Assembly (NCBI GenBank): GCA_964528755.1
Contig: CAZGWN010000013.1
Coordinates: forward strand, 1-52,249
Length of the DNA: 52,249 nucleotides
Reading direction: 5' to 3'
DNA from: Raineyella sp964528755
Lineage (GTDB): Bacteria > Actinomycetota > Actinomycetes > Propionibacteriales > Propionibacteriaceae
The notes under the pieces are model-generated. The model was not told the DNA's origin and did not search any database. It saw only the letters and a program-made list of their open reading frames with translations. A program made the translations under genes and the position numbers. Positions 1 to 7,659 of this stretch are shown one piece after another. The number at the start of each line of letters is the position of its first letter. Position 1 is the stretch's first letter.

Positions 1-1
1 C

Positions 2-139
2 GTCGGCCGGGCCCGCGCCGCGGCCCGGCTCGACCTGATCACCAGGATCTTCCCGACCCGGGATGAGGCCCTGACCGGCTCGCTCCTCGCGCCGAGGACC
101 CTCGGATCCTCCCGGCGGGCACGGCGGCTGCTGGGCTGA
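2..139 (+). CDS. C-terminal end of an unidentified protein (partial)
   Basis: An open frame runs in from the left edge and stops at TGA 137-139, giving about 45 residues. They are rich in Arg, Ala and Leu and end in a basic stretch (RRARRLLG). Codon usage looks like the neighbouring real genes, and the stop lies 32 nt before the next start on the same strand, so the two genes could be cotranscribed. The fragment is too short to assign a family. Confidence 0.45.
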   Translation, partial: VGRARAAARLDLITRIFPTRDEALTGSLLAPRTLGSSRRARRLLG

Positions 140-171
140 GTGGACCGGCAGCGGAGGAGACGACTCACCCC

Positions 172-1419
172 ATGACACGTTCCCGCCGGTCGCCGGCGCG
201 CCCGAGCGCCATCGACTTCGTCGAGGTGCCCCGGCACCACAAGCCCCACCGCCGTGCCCGGATCCTCGTCCCGGCGCTGATGATGGCGCTGGCCGTGGTC
301 GCCGTCGGACTCGGCACCCAGCGCCTCGTCCCGGCGGTCGAGGAGTTGGCCACCTGCGACGTCGACTCGACGGCCCTGGTGCCCGACGAGGGCACCCTGC
401 TCGGGGTGAACCTCGACTGGGAGAACCAGGACCTGACCGCGCACCGCACCAACCTCGGACACCCGCCCGCAGTGGTCGTCCAGTTCTCCGACATCCCGTA
501 CGACGACGAGACCTGGGCGCACACCGTGGCCGCCGCCGGTCAGGCGAAGCTGCACGGCTCGATCCTGCTGCTCACCCTGGAGCCGCACGGCGGTCTGGAC
601 ACGATCAGCGACGAGGTGGTGACCCGGCTTGCCACCGACCTGCTGGCGCTCAACGACAACGGCGTCCCGGTCGTGCTGCGGTTCGCCCACGAGATGAACG
701 GCTCCTGGTACGCCTGGGGCCAACAGCCGACGCACTACATCGAGGTCTTCCGCAAGGTCGCCACCGCGGTCCACACGACCGCCCCGGGGACGGCCATGAT
801 GTGGGCCCCCAACTACGGGGGCGGCTACCCGTTCACCGGCGGTCAGTACGCCGCCCGCCCGGGGACGAAGGACTACAAGGCGCTCGACACCAATCACAAC
901 GGCAAACTCACTATGGACGACGACTCGTACCTGCCGTACTACCCCGGCGACGACGCCGTCGACTGGGCCGGGGTCTCGCTCTACCACTGGGGCAACAAGC
1001 GGCCCTGGGGCAACAACGAGGTCCCCGAGGACGGCAAGTTCGTCGGGATGCTCACCGGCACCTATCGCGGCACGGCCGGCAACGACGTCGGTGTCCCCGA
1101 TTTCTACCAGGTGTACGGCGAGGAGCACCACAAGCCGATCGGCATCCCCGAGACGGCCGCGATCTACACCCCGTCCCGCGACGGCGATACCGAGATCGAC
1201 ATCAAGCGGGCCTGGTGGCGGCAGGTGTTCTCCGAGCAGGTCCACACGGAGTTCCCGATGGTCAAGATGATCAACTGGTTCGAGTGGCGCAAGTACGAGA
1301 TCGAGATCAACGACACTGTCGACTGGCGGGCCGCAGACTCCCCGACCACCCGCGACGCCTTCCGGTCCGACCTGCCCGACTGGCTGGTGTTCGCCGACGG
1401 CCTGCACGCCTGCCGCTGA
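172..1419 (+). CDS. Secreted or membrane-anchored GH26-type glycoside hydrolase
   Basis: This is a predicted extracytoplasmic glycosidase of 415 residues. A basic N-terminus is followed by one hydrophobic segment (about residues 27-48) that is a signal peptide or anchor. The catalytic domain carries the motif FAHEMNGSW with Glu174 as likely acid/base, and GIPET with Glu327 as candidate nucleophile, as in GH26 beta-mannanase-like enzymes. An EF-hand-like loop DTNHNGKLTMDD (residues 239-250) is inserted in the domain and may bind calcium. A GGAGGAG ribosome site precedes the ATG. The substrate is unknown; a beta-glycan or a self-made exopolysaccharide are both possible. A bidirectional hairpin follows the stop codon. 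Confidence 0.8.
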   Translation: MTRSRRSPARPSAIDFVEVPRHHKPHRRARILVPALMMALAVVAVGLGTQRLVPAVEELATCDVDSTALVPDEGTLLGVNLDWENQDLTAHRTNLGHPPAVVVQFSDIPYDDETWAHTVAAAGQAKLHGSILLLTLEPHGGLDTISDEVVTRLATDLLALNDNGVPVVLRFAHEMNGSWYAWGQQPTHYIEVFRKVATAVHTTAPGTAMMWAPNYGGGYPFTGGQYAARPGTKDYKALDTNHNGKLTMDDDSYLPYYPGDDAVDWAGVSLYHWGNKRPWGNNEVPEDGKFVGMLTGTYRGTAGNDVGVPDFYQVYGEEHHKPIGIPETAAIYTPSRDGDTEIDIKRAWWRQVFSEQVHTEFPMVKMINWFEWRKYEIEINDTVDWRAADSPTTRDAFRSDLPDWLVFADGLHACR

Positions 1420-1459
1420 GGACCCGACCGGTCCGGGGTCGCCGGACCGGTCCGGGTCC
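1420..1459. terminator. Bidirectional terminator-like hairpin
   Basis: A 16-17 bp inverted repeat (arms starting GGACCCG and ending GGGTCC, one bulged base, 7-nt loop) begins immediately after the GH26 stop codon. It sits between two convergent genes. There is no U-tract, as is common in high-GC actinobacteria. Confidence 0.6.
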
Positions 1460-1477
1460 GGGGCCCGGCATCAGCCC

Positions 1478-2056
1478 TTAGGAGGCGACCTCATCGGCTG
1501 CCCCGGCCTTCTGGCTCTCCGGTGCGCCCTCCTCGCGGGCGAGCCGTTCGTCCACCCGGCGCTGCCGGATGTCGCGGAGCTTGGCCTTGGCGGTGTCGGC
1601 CGCGCGACGTACGGCCTCATCGGGGTCGGGCAGTTGGATGTCGCGGCGGGCGGCGGCCAACTCCGCCTCACGCGCCTCCATGGACACCCGCCACTCCTGG
1701 GCGAACTCCTCCAGCACGACCACCTCACCGCCGACGAGGTGATTGACGTAGTCCACGCAGCGACGCCACACGCCGCGCCAGGCCGTGGGGCTGGCGGGAT
1801 AGTGCGGGTCGGCCGGCGCCAGCAGGGCGTCCACCTGGGAGGCCTGCTCACTGCCCGCTCCCTTGAAGAAGAGGTGGAAGTGGCCCGAGTGGTTCCACGT
1901 CCCGTCGGGGAAGAGCAGCAGCCCCGAGCCGGTCGTCAGATTGTTCCACTCCGCGGAGGGAATCCCCCCGGCGTCCTCGATCCCCAGCAGGGGGATGTTC
2001 GCCCAGCGCCCACTGCGGGTTCCCTTGGTGTAGATCCACGCTCCGGTCATCGACAT
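1478..2056 (-). CDS. Hypothetical protein with charged C-terminal helix
   Basis: This is a 192-residue soluble protein with no signal peptide or membrane segment. The N-terminal half is rich in Trp, Gly and His (for example AEWNNL and GHFHLFFKG) and looks like a compact beta-rich domain. The C-terminal half, from about residue 110, is Ala/Arg/Glu-rich and probably a long alpha helix or coiled coil. The ATG at 2056 has GAGAGA about 8 nt upstream; a second in-frame ATG lies 6 nt inside. I do not recognise the family. It is convergent with the GH26 gene. Confidence 0.65.
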   Translation of the reverse strand: MSMTGAWIYTKGTRSGRWANIPLLGIEDAGGIPSAEWNNLTTGSGLLLFPDGTWNHSGHFHLFFKGAGSEQASQVDALLAPADPHYPASPTAWRGVWRRCVDYVNHLVGGEVVVLEEFAQEWRVSMEAREAELAAARRDIQLPDPDEAVRRAADTAKAKLRDIRQRRVDERLAREEGAPESQKAGAADEVAS

Positions 2057-2229
2057 CGATCAGCTCTCTCCTGTCTGGCCGCCGGGCCGGCGGACTCGGC
2101 CTACCGCCGACGATACCGGTTGGGAGCGCTCGACGGGGTGGATCGGATCGGACGCCGGACCGCCCCGCCGGCGGCGCCACGGCACGGCCCCGGTGCGCGG
2201 CTGATTTCGCTTTCGGTGTCCGGGTGGGT

Positions 2230-2235
2230 TATAGT
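2230..2235 (+). promoter_or_regulatory. Candidate -10 box of the tRNA-Asp/tRNA-Phe transcript
   Basis: TATAGT is a near-consensus -10 hexamer about 100 nt upstream of tRNA-Asp, in a spacer with no other gene. No convincing -35 box is visible at the right distance. The rest of the 2057-2336 gap shows nothing else recognisable. Confidence 0.4.
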
Positions 2236-2336
2236 CTTCAAGCTGTCCGAAACGGCAGCAGGTCACGCAGAGAGGTTGCGTCGCCCGAGAACGGCCCCGA
2301 TGACAAGGGCGAGAGGGAGATCGACCGGGTCTGTTT

Positions 2337-2410
2337 GGCCCCGTAGCGCAGTTGGTTAGCGCGCCGCCCTGTCACGGCGGAGGTCGTGGGTTCGAGTCCC
2401 ATCGGGGTCG
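2337..2410 (+). tRNA. tRNA-Asp (GTC)
   Basis: A complete cloverleaf can be folded. The acceptor stem GGCCCCG pairs with CGGGGTC, the anticodon GTC is at 2371-2373, the T arm contains GGTTCGAGTCC, and the discriminator is G2410. The 3' CCA is not encoded. Confidence 0.95.
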
Positions 2411-2495
2411 CGGCGGAGGACGGTGGGACTGGCGTACGCTCGTGTCACCGTCTTTCTGTTGGCGCGGTGGATCCCTCGCGGAACGCCACCGCAGC

Positions 2496-2572
2496 GGCCA
2501 GGTAGCTCAGTTGGTAGTAGCGTTCGCCTGAAAAGTGAAAGGTCACCGGTTCGAATCCGGTCCTGGCCACCA
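2496..2572 (+). tRNA. tRNA-Phe (GAA)
   Basis: The acceptor stem GGCCAGG pairs with CCTGGCC, the anticodon GAA is at 2530-2532, the T arm is ACCGG/CCGGT around TTCGAAT, the discriminator is A and CCA is encoded. The D stem is slightly irregular (one mismatch and one extra base compared with the usual actinobacterial tRNA-Phe). It probably shares a transcript with tRNA-Asp 85 nt upstream. Confidence 0.95.
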
Positions 2573-2676
2573 CTCCCTTGCCCGGTTCCTGTTGGCCCGG
2601 CCCGTCTGTTCGCCCGGTCCTCCTGTCGGCTCGGTTCCCTCCGCGGCCCTCGATGTGCGGGACGCCTGATGCGCCG

Positions 2677-2744
2677 GCCCTTGAGACAAGCCGGCCCTTG
2701 AGACAAGCGGGCCATCGAGACAAGCGGGCCATCGAGACAAGCGG
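2677..2744. repeat. Four tandem 17-bp units
   Basis: Four consecutive 17-bp units share the core GAGACAAG. Units 1-2 read GCCCTTGAGACAAGCCG or its CGG variant; units 3-4 are identical (GCCATCGAGACAAGCGG). The last unit runs directly into the left arm of the palindromic element that follows, so the array looks like duplication of that element's outer edge. Confidence 0.85.
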
Positions 2745-2777
2745 ATTGCACGGTGTCTATGCCGAGCGATCCGCTTG
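2738..2777 (+). repeat. Palindromic repeat element, copy 1
   Basis: A 40-bp element has arms CAAGCGGAT and ATCCGCTTG (perfect 9-bp inverted repeat) around a 22-bp interior beginning TGCACGG and ending CGAGCG. The same element occurs again at 2801-2842 and, with the interior in the other orientation, at 28200-28239 and 28263-28304. Confidence 0.9.
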
Positions 2778-2800
2778 CGTCGGGGTGGGGCCGGAACCAG

Positions 2801-2842
2801 ACAAGCGGATTGCACGGTGTCTATGCCGAGCGATCCGCTTGT
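2801..2842 (+). repeat. Palindromic repeat element, copy 2
   Basis: Arms are ACAAGCGGAT and ATCCGCTTGT (10-bp perfect inverted repeat), with an interior identical to copy 1. It lies 23 bp after copy 1; the pair at 28200-28304 has the same spacing. Confidence 0.9.
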
Positions 2843-2973
2843 GTGCGTCCTGGGACTGGAACTGCGGACCGGGGCACCGCGCCCAGCAGTGTCGCTGAGC
2901 CCATCCGAACCTCCAGGAGGCACCCGAGTCTAGTACGACAACTCGTGGTACGACCCCTCCCGTACGTTACATC

Positions 2974-2989
2974 TGTGACTCGCTGCACA
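2974..2989. promoter_or_regulatory. CRP-like site upstream of the fructosamine kinase gene
   Basis: TGTGA and GCACA are separated by 6 bp, one mismatch from the CRP/GlxR-type consensus TGTGA-N6-TCACA. It is centred about 35 bp upstream of the predicted leaderless start at 3017, a position where a bound regulator would contact or block RNA polymerase. Confidence 0.4.
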
Positions 2990-3003
2990 CTGAGAATGAC
3001 AGC

Positions 3004-3009
3004 TACGCT
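3004..3009 (+). promoter_or_regulatory. -10 box TACGCT (leaderless type)
   Basis: TACGCT ends 7 nt before the ATG at 3017. There is no ribosome site, so transcription probably starts at or next to the start codon. Confidence 0.5.
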
Positions 3010-3016
3010 AGCAGGC

Positions 3017-3781
3017 ATGGCTCACGACACGTTCACCAAGCAGGCGGCGGATGCGCCCGAGGGTTTCTTCGAGGTCGAGGCCGCCGGCCTCCGGTGGCTC
3101 GCCGCGGCAGGTCCGGGCTCGGCGGCCGTGGTGCACGTGCGATCGGTCGAGCCGGGCCGGATCATCCTGGACAACGTGCCGACCTCCCGTCCGTCCAAGA
3201 CGGCGGCGGCGGCCTTCGGCGCTGCCCTGGCCCGAACCCATGCGGCCGGGGCCGAGGCCTTCGGGGCGGGGCCCGACGGTTGGGAGAGGGACGGCTTCAT
3301 CGGTGTCCAGCCGATGACCCTGCACCAGGAATCCGCGTGGGGTCCCTTCTTCGCCGAGCAGCGCCTGTTGCCGTACGCCCGAGCCGCCCACGATGTCGGC
3401 AACCTGGACCGGCTGGGACTGCGTACGATCGAACGGATCTGCGAGCGGATCGCGCAGGGCACCTTCGACGACGACCTGCCGCCGGCCCGCATCCACGGCG
3501 ATCTGTGGGCCGGCAACATCCTGTGGTCCCCGCGCGGGGTGGTGATGATCGACCCGGCCGCCCACGGCGGTCACGGACTGACCGACCTGGCCATGCTGTC
3601 CCTGTTCGGTGCGCCCTACCTGGACATCATCCTCGACGCGTACGCCGAGACGGCCGGGCTGGCGCCGGGCTGGCGAGCGCTCATCCCGCTGCACCAACTG
3701 CACCCACTGCTCGTGCACGCGGTGACCCACTCGGCCAGCTATGGGACCCAGGCGGTCCGGGTCGCGGAGCGCTATCTCTGA
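3017..3781 (+). CDS. Fructosamine kinase family protein
   Basis: This is a 254-residue cytoplasmic kinase of the fructosamine/ketosamine-3-kinase family (aminoglycoside phosphotransferase fold), which phosphorylates sugar moieties on glycated amines so that they fall off. Key motifs are HGDLWAGNI (catalytic loop) and MIDPAAHGGH with a following DLAM, the metal-binding Asp region typical of this family. Length is normal. The ATG at 3017 is chosen because the homologous domain starts here and a -10 box sits 7 nt upstream; the open frame extends further left through repeats. It is convergent with ndh. The physiological substrate cannot be read from the sequence. Confidence 0.85.
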   Translation: MAHDTFTKQAADAPEGFFEVEAAGLRWLAAAGPGSAAVVHVRSVEPGRIILDNVPTSRPSKTAAAAFGAALARTHAAGAEAFGAGPDGWERDGFIGVQPMTLHQESAWGPFFAEQRLLPYARAAHDVGNLDRLGLRTIERICERIAQGTFDDDLPPARIHGDLWAGNILWSPRGVVMIDPAAHGGHGLTDLAMLSLFGAPYLDIILDAYAETAGLAPGWRALIPLHQLHPLLVHAVTHSASYGTQAVRVAERYL

Positions 3782-3827
3782 CCCGGACCGGCCACCGACC
3801 GGCCCCTCATCCGGATCGCCCTCTGAC

Positions 3828-5120
3828 TCAGCGGGTCCGTGCGGAGTCGTCCTCGGGGTTCTTGATGTCCCCGACGATGCTCCAGGTGTTCGTCCCCCAG
3901 GCGAGGTAGCGCGCACCGAGGTTGATCATCGCGCCGACCCGGTTGCGCCCGCCCAGCAGCATGTACAGGTGCACACCGACCCACAACAACCACGCCGGGA
4001 AGCCCTTGAACGCGACCGCCTTCGACCGGCCCGGCACGAGCACCTGGGCAACCGCGGAGTTGCGGCCGATCGTCGCCATGGTGCCCTTGTCCCAGTACTC
4101 GAAGGGGCTGAGCGGCTCGCCGCCGGCGTGGGCGACGATCTGGTCGGCGATGTGCACGCCCATCTGCATGGCCGGCTGAGCCTGCTGCGGCAGCGGCAGA
4201 TCCTCGATCAGCGCACAGTCGCCGGCGGCGAAGATCCGCTCCTGTCCCTTCACCTGCAGGGTGGGACCGACGAGGATCCGGCCACCGCGGCCCTGCTCGA
4301 AGCCGAACTCCTTCACCCAGTCGTACGCGCCGACGCCGGCGCCCCAGATCACCACGTCACTGGCGATCTCGGTGCCGTCCGTCAGGGTGATCTTGCCCGG
4401 TTCGAGCGTGGCGACCGCGGTCTTGAGCCGGACGTCGACGTCGCGACGGACCAGTTCGTCGTACGTGTACTCCTGCAGCCGGTACATGAATGGTGCCAGC
4501 AGCACCGGCCCGGCCTCGATCAGGATGACCCGGATCCGCTTGCGGTCCAGCTCGGGGTACATGTTCGGCACCCCGGTGGAACGCATCTCGGCGAGCGAGC
4601 CGGCCATCTCCACACCGGTGGCGCCGCCCCCGACGACGACGATGCTGAGGGACCGCTCCTTGCGCTCCTCCTCGGGCAGCGCGGCGAAATGCTCCAGCTC
4701 GCCGAACACCGCGTCGCGGCAGGCGAGCGCCTGCGCCCGGGTGTACATCGGCAGCGCGTACTCCTCGACCCCGGGCAGCCGGAAGAAGTTGGCGGTCACG
4801 CCGAAGCTCAGCACGAGGTAGTCGTACGACAGGTCGCGGCCGTCCTCCAGGTGGACGGTCCGCGCCTCGGGGTCGACGCCGACCAACTCCCCCCGGACGA
4901 ACTCGACGCCGCGGTTCTTGCCGGCGAAGTTGCGCAGGGAGTAGGTGACGTCGCCGGGGTTCAGCCCTCCGGTGGCGACCTGGTAGAGCAGCGGCTGGAA
5001 AGTGTTGTACGGGTGCTTGTCGACCAGCGTCACGCGGCATCCGCGCCGGGCGAGTGCCCGACTGGTCTGGATCCCGGCGAAGCCGGCGCCGACAACCACC
5101 ACATGAGGACCATGAGTCAC
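3828..5120 (-). CDS. ndh: Type II NADH dehydrogenase (NDH-2)
   Basis: This peripheral membrane flavoprotein oxidises NADH and reduces menaquinone without pumping protons. It has 430 residues, the usual family length. The FAD-binding motif VVVGAGFAGIQ is near the N-terminus, and the NADH-binding motif VVVGGGATGVEMAG lies around residue 160. GDCALI comes later, and a C-terminal amphipathic or hydrophobic segment (WLLWVGVHLYMLLGG) anchors it to the membrane. It starts with GTG at 5120. Its start is only 12 nt from the hydrolase stop upstream on the same strand, so DUF3073, hydrolase and ndh may form one transcript. Confidence 0.93.
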   Translation of the reverse strand: MTHGPHVVVVGAGFAGIQTSRALARRGCRVTLVDKHPYNTFQPLLYQVATGGLNPGDVTYSLRNFAGKNRGVEFVRGELVGVDPEARTVHLEDGRDLSYDYLVLSFGVTANFFRLPGVEEYALPMYTRAQALACRDAVFGELEHFAALPEEERKERSLSIVVVGGGATGVEMAGSLAEMRSTGVPNMYPELDRKRIRVILIEAGPVLLAPFMYRLQEYTYDELVRRDVDVRLKTAVATLEPGKITLTDGTEIASDVVIWGAGVGAYDWVKEFGFEQGRGGRILVGPTLQVKGQERIFAAGDCALIEDLPLPQQAQPAMQMGVHIADQIVAHAGGEPLSPFEYWDKGTMATIGRNSAVAQVLVPGRSKAVAFKGFPAWLLWVGVHLYMLLGGRNRVGAMINLGARYLAWGTNTWSIVGDIKNPEDDSARTR

Positions 5121-5132
5121 GACCCCATCGTG

Positions 5133-6134
5133 TCACACATCACAATACCCGTGGACCCATGTGGTCACCGCCGCGAAGAAGGCCTCGCGAACTGGCTTCG
5201 GCGACAGCACGAGGTCGTGCAGTCCGCCCTCGATCCGCACCACCGTGACGACGGGGCCCAGGTCGACCGCGCGACGGACGATTCTCTCCACGTCCAGCAC
5301 GATGTCGGAGCGCGTCATCTGCGGATCCCAGGCCGACCCCACGTACGAACGGTCCGAGCAGGCCACCAGGACGGGGGCGTGGATGTCCAGCCCCGCGGCC
5401 ACCTCCTGATGCGCCTGCAGAATGGCCCGGCCCCAGCCGAGGCGGATCAGCGCCTCCGCGCCGCCCTTCCACCTCAGGTCGTAGTCCCACTCCCCGTCCT
5501 CGTCGCGGTGGATGGTGCGCCGGTAGAACCCGTTGTCGGCGGGCGGCAGCGGGGTGGTCGGCAGCATCCGCCCCATCCCCGCCAACAGGGGCGCGGTGAC
5601 GTTGCGCAGCAGGGCTGTGCCCTGCAGGTCCAGCCACGGTGAGTTCAGGACGAGGCCCACGATCGCCGCCGGGTGGGCATCCGCGTACAGCGACGCGGTC
5701 AACCCACCGGTGGAGTGACCCATCAGGATCACCCGACGATGCCCGGCGGCCAGGATGATCTTCAGCGCCATGTCGATCTCGGTGGCGTAGTCGTGCAGGT
5801 CCGCGATGTAGCAGAGGAACTGCCCGGGACGCAGGGCACGCCCGTAGCGGCGCAGATCCAGCGCGTAGAAGGCCATGCCCATGCCTGCCCAGTAGTCACC
5901 CAGGTGCGTCTGGAAGAAGTAGTCGTTCCAGCCGTGCAGATACAGCACCGCCGTCTCTGCCGGGGCAAGCGACGGATCATCCGGATCCCGGCGGACCAGC
6001 ACCGCGCCGATGGACGTCGCCGTTTCCCCGGGAACCAGTAGGTCCGGGGAGAGGGGGATATCGGTGCAGCTGTAGCCGGGAAGGATGTCCCGTCGCCATA
6101 CGGCCGGCAGGGGCGCCTCAGTCGGGGACGTCAC
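5133..6134 (-). CDS. Alpha/beta hydrolase (serine hydrolase, lysophospholipase-like)
   Basis: This is a 333-residue cytoplasmic alpha/beta hydrolase of the Hydrolase_4/monoglyceride lipase type. The oxyanion region is YLHGWND and the nucleophile elbow GHSTGG has Ser141. A later Asp (ACSDRS, about residue 262) and His (GGLHDL, about residue 306) complete the triad. A cap region lies between the nucleophile and the acid. The GTG start at 6134 has no clear ribosome site. It lies 24 nt after DUF3073 and 12 nt before ndh on the same strand. The substrate is unknown; a lipid or ester is most likely. Confidence 0.8.
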   Translation of the reverse strand: MTSPTEAPLPAVWRRDILPGYSCTDIPLSPDLLVPGETATSIGAVLVRRDPDDPSLAPAETAVLYLHGWNDYFFQTHLGDYWAGMGMAFYALDLRRYGRALRPGQFLCYIADLHDYATEIDMALKIILAAGHRRVILMGHSTGGLTASLYADAHPAAIVGLVLNSPWLDLQGTALLRNVTAPLLAGMGRMLPTTPLPPADNGFYRRTIHRDEDGEWDYDLRWKGGAEALIRLGWGRAILQAHQEVAAGLDIHAPVLVACSDRSYVGSAWDPQMTRSDIVLDVERIVRRAVDLGPVVTVVRIEGGLHDLVLSPKPVREAFFAAVTTWVHGYCDV

Positions 6135-6158
6135 CGCTGGGCAGGGGGCCGGGCCGGG

Positions 6159-6401
6159 TCAGCCGGACTTGCGCATGTCGCCGTACGCGTCGTACCCGTC
6201 ATCTTCGTCGACGTTGTAGCGGGCGGCGAGATCTGCGTACGCGTCCGGAACATCATCGTCGTGGGAGTCTCCCCGATAGCTGTCCTCGTGGGACTCGCCT
6301 CGAAGTTCACGCTCCAACGAGGAGAAGTCCGTCTGTACGGAACGGTACTTCAACTCGCGGGCAACCTTGGTCTGCTTTGCCTTTGCACGGCCGCGCCCCA
6401 T
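6159..6401 (-). CDS. DUF3073 domain-containing protein
   Basis: This is a small basic-then-acidic protein of 80 residues. The N-terminus MGRGRAKAKQTKVARELKY is the hallmark of DUF3073, an actinobacterial family of unknown function usually found next to purM (as Rv0810c beside purM in Mycobacterium). The rest is strongly acidic (DDDVPDAY, DEDDGYDAYGD). The start at 6401 was chosen because the family begins exactly there and GAGGGGG lies about 8 nt upstream; the frame stays open for 24 more codons. Confidence 0.9.
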   Translation of the reverse strand: MGRGRAKAKQTKVARELKYRSVQTDFSSLERELRGESHEDSYRGDSHDDDVPDAYADLAARYNVDEDDGYDAYGDMRKSG

Positions 6402-6588
6402 TGGGTCGACCCCCTCGCATCTGGTAGCGCCTGCGGCTGAGCCGCGGCATTTATCTGGTAACTGTCGTGGCACTCAGGCTACCCGAGCGGGGCGACAGAA
6501 CAAAGTCTCCGGGCCGTTCGCCACGAAGTCCGCGAGGGGGTTCACCGCGAGGTGATCAGGCCGTGATCGGCACGGGATCGGCGCGCGG

Positions 6589-7659
6589 TCAGGCGGCGTA
6601 CCGGCCCTCCAGGACGACCGTGCCGGCGTCATCGGGACCGGCCGCGGCCACCTGTCCGCAGACCCAGCCGCGCACACCGGAGCGGCGCAGGGTCGCGACC
6701 GCCTCGTCGGCGGAGTCGGGCGCCACCACGGCAACCATCCCGACGCCCATGTTGAGGGTCGTCTCCAGGTCGTCGCGGTCGATCCCGCCGAGGTCGCCGA
6801 CCAGTCCGAAGATCGGCTGCGGAGCCCAGGTCGCCCGGTCGATCCGTACGGCCAGGGTCTCCGGGATGACCCGCGCCAGGTTGTTCGCCAGGCCGCCCCC
6901 GGTGATGTGGCTCATCGCGTGCACCTCGACGGCGTCGGCCAGTCCCAGGCAGGTGCGGGCATAGATCCTGGTGGGCTCGAGCAGTTCCTCGCCGAGCGTG
7001 CGGCCGAGTTCGGGGACCGTACGGTCGAGGGACCACCCGGCCCGCTCCAGCAGCACGTGGCGGACCAGGGAGTAGCCGTTGGAGTGCAGGCCCGAGGATG
7101 CCATGGCGATGACGGCGTCACCGGCACGCACCCGGTCCGCGCCGAGGATCCGGTCGTACTCGACGACCCCGGTGGTCGCGCCGGCGACGTCGTACTCGTC
7201 GGGCCCCAGCAGCCCGGGATGCTCGGCGGTCTCCCCGCCCAGCAGTGCCGCTCCGGCCAGCGAGCAGCCCCGGGCGATGCCGGAGACGATCGCGGCGATC
7301 CGTTCGGGGACGACCCGGCCACAGGCGATGTAGTCGGTGACGAAGAGCGGTTCGGCGCCGACCACGACCAGATCGTCCACGAGCATGCCGACGAGATCCT
7401 GACCGATCGTGTCGTGCCGGTCCAGGGCCTGGGCGATGGCGACCTTCGTGCCCACTCCGTCGGTCGAGGTGGCCAGGACCGGCCGCCGGAAGCCGGCGAG
7501 GGCCGACGCGTCGAAGAACCCGGCGAAACCGCCCAGCCCGCCGAGCACCTCGGGCCGGCGGGTCGCCGCGACGTGCTCCTTCATCAGGTCGACCGCCCGG
7601 TCGCCCGCCACGATGTCGACGCCGGCGGCGGCGTACGCGGACTTCTCGGTCGTGCTCAT
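6589..7659 (-). CDS. purM: Phosphoribosylformylglycinamidine cyclo-ligase (AIR synthetase)
   Basis: This enzyme catalyses the fifth step of de novo purine synthesis, ATP-dependent closure of FGAM to AIR. It has 356 residues, normal for PurM. DGVGTKVAIA, DDLVVVGAEP and the GETAEHPG loop are typical of the PurM/PurL ATP-binding fold, and ITGGGLANNLARV lies in the C-terminal half. The ATG at 7659 overlaps the purF stop by 4 nt (ATGA), indicating translational coupling; the upstream open frame lies inside purF. Confidence 0.97.
   Translation of the reverse strand: MSTTEKSAYAAAGVDIVAGDRAVDLMKEHVAATRRPEVLGGLGGFAGFFDASALAGFRRPVLATSTDGVGTKVAIAQALDRHDTIGQDLVGMLVDDLVVVGAEPLFVTDYIACGRVVPERIAAIVSGIARGCSLAGAALLGGETAEHPGLLGPDEYDVAGATTGVVEYDRILGADRVRAGDAVIAMASSGLHSNGYSLVRHVLLERAGWSLDRTVPELGRTLGEELLEPTRIYARTCLGLADAVEVHAMSHITGGGLANNLARVIPETLAVRIDRATWAPQPIFGLVGDLGGIDRDDLETTLNMGVGMVAVVAPDSADEAVATLRRSGVRGWVCGQVAAAGPDDAGTVVLEGRYAA

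Larger units (their letters stand above)
2573..3016. other. 444-bp spacer dominated by repeats
   Basis: This gap between tRNA-Phe and the fructosamine kinase gene holds four 17-bp tandem units, two palindromic repeat elements, a CRP-like site and a leaderless-type promoter, each listed separately. Small open frames here run through the repeats and tRNAs and are not believable genes. Confidence 0.7.

Noticed and set aside
2677..2842. Possible CRISPR array
   Set aside because: Units are 17 bp and directly adjacent without unique spacers, and the larger elements are palindromes in a pair only; there are no cas genes in the window.
5120..5150. CRP site upstream of ndh
   Set aside because: Two TGTGA-like half sites are present but in direct, not inverted, arrangement with wrong spacing.
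6402..6588. Additional small RNA or tRNA gene between DUF3073 and purM
   Set aside because: Short inverted stretches are present but no cloverleaf or known RNA fold can be drawn.
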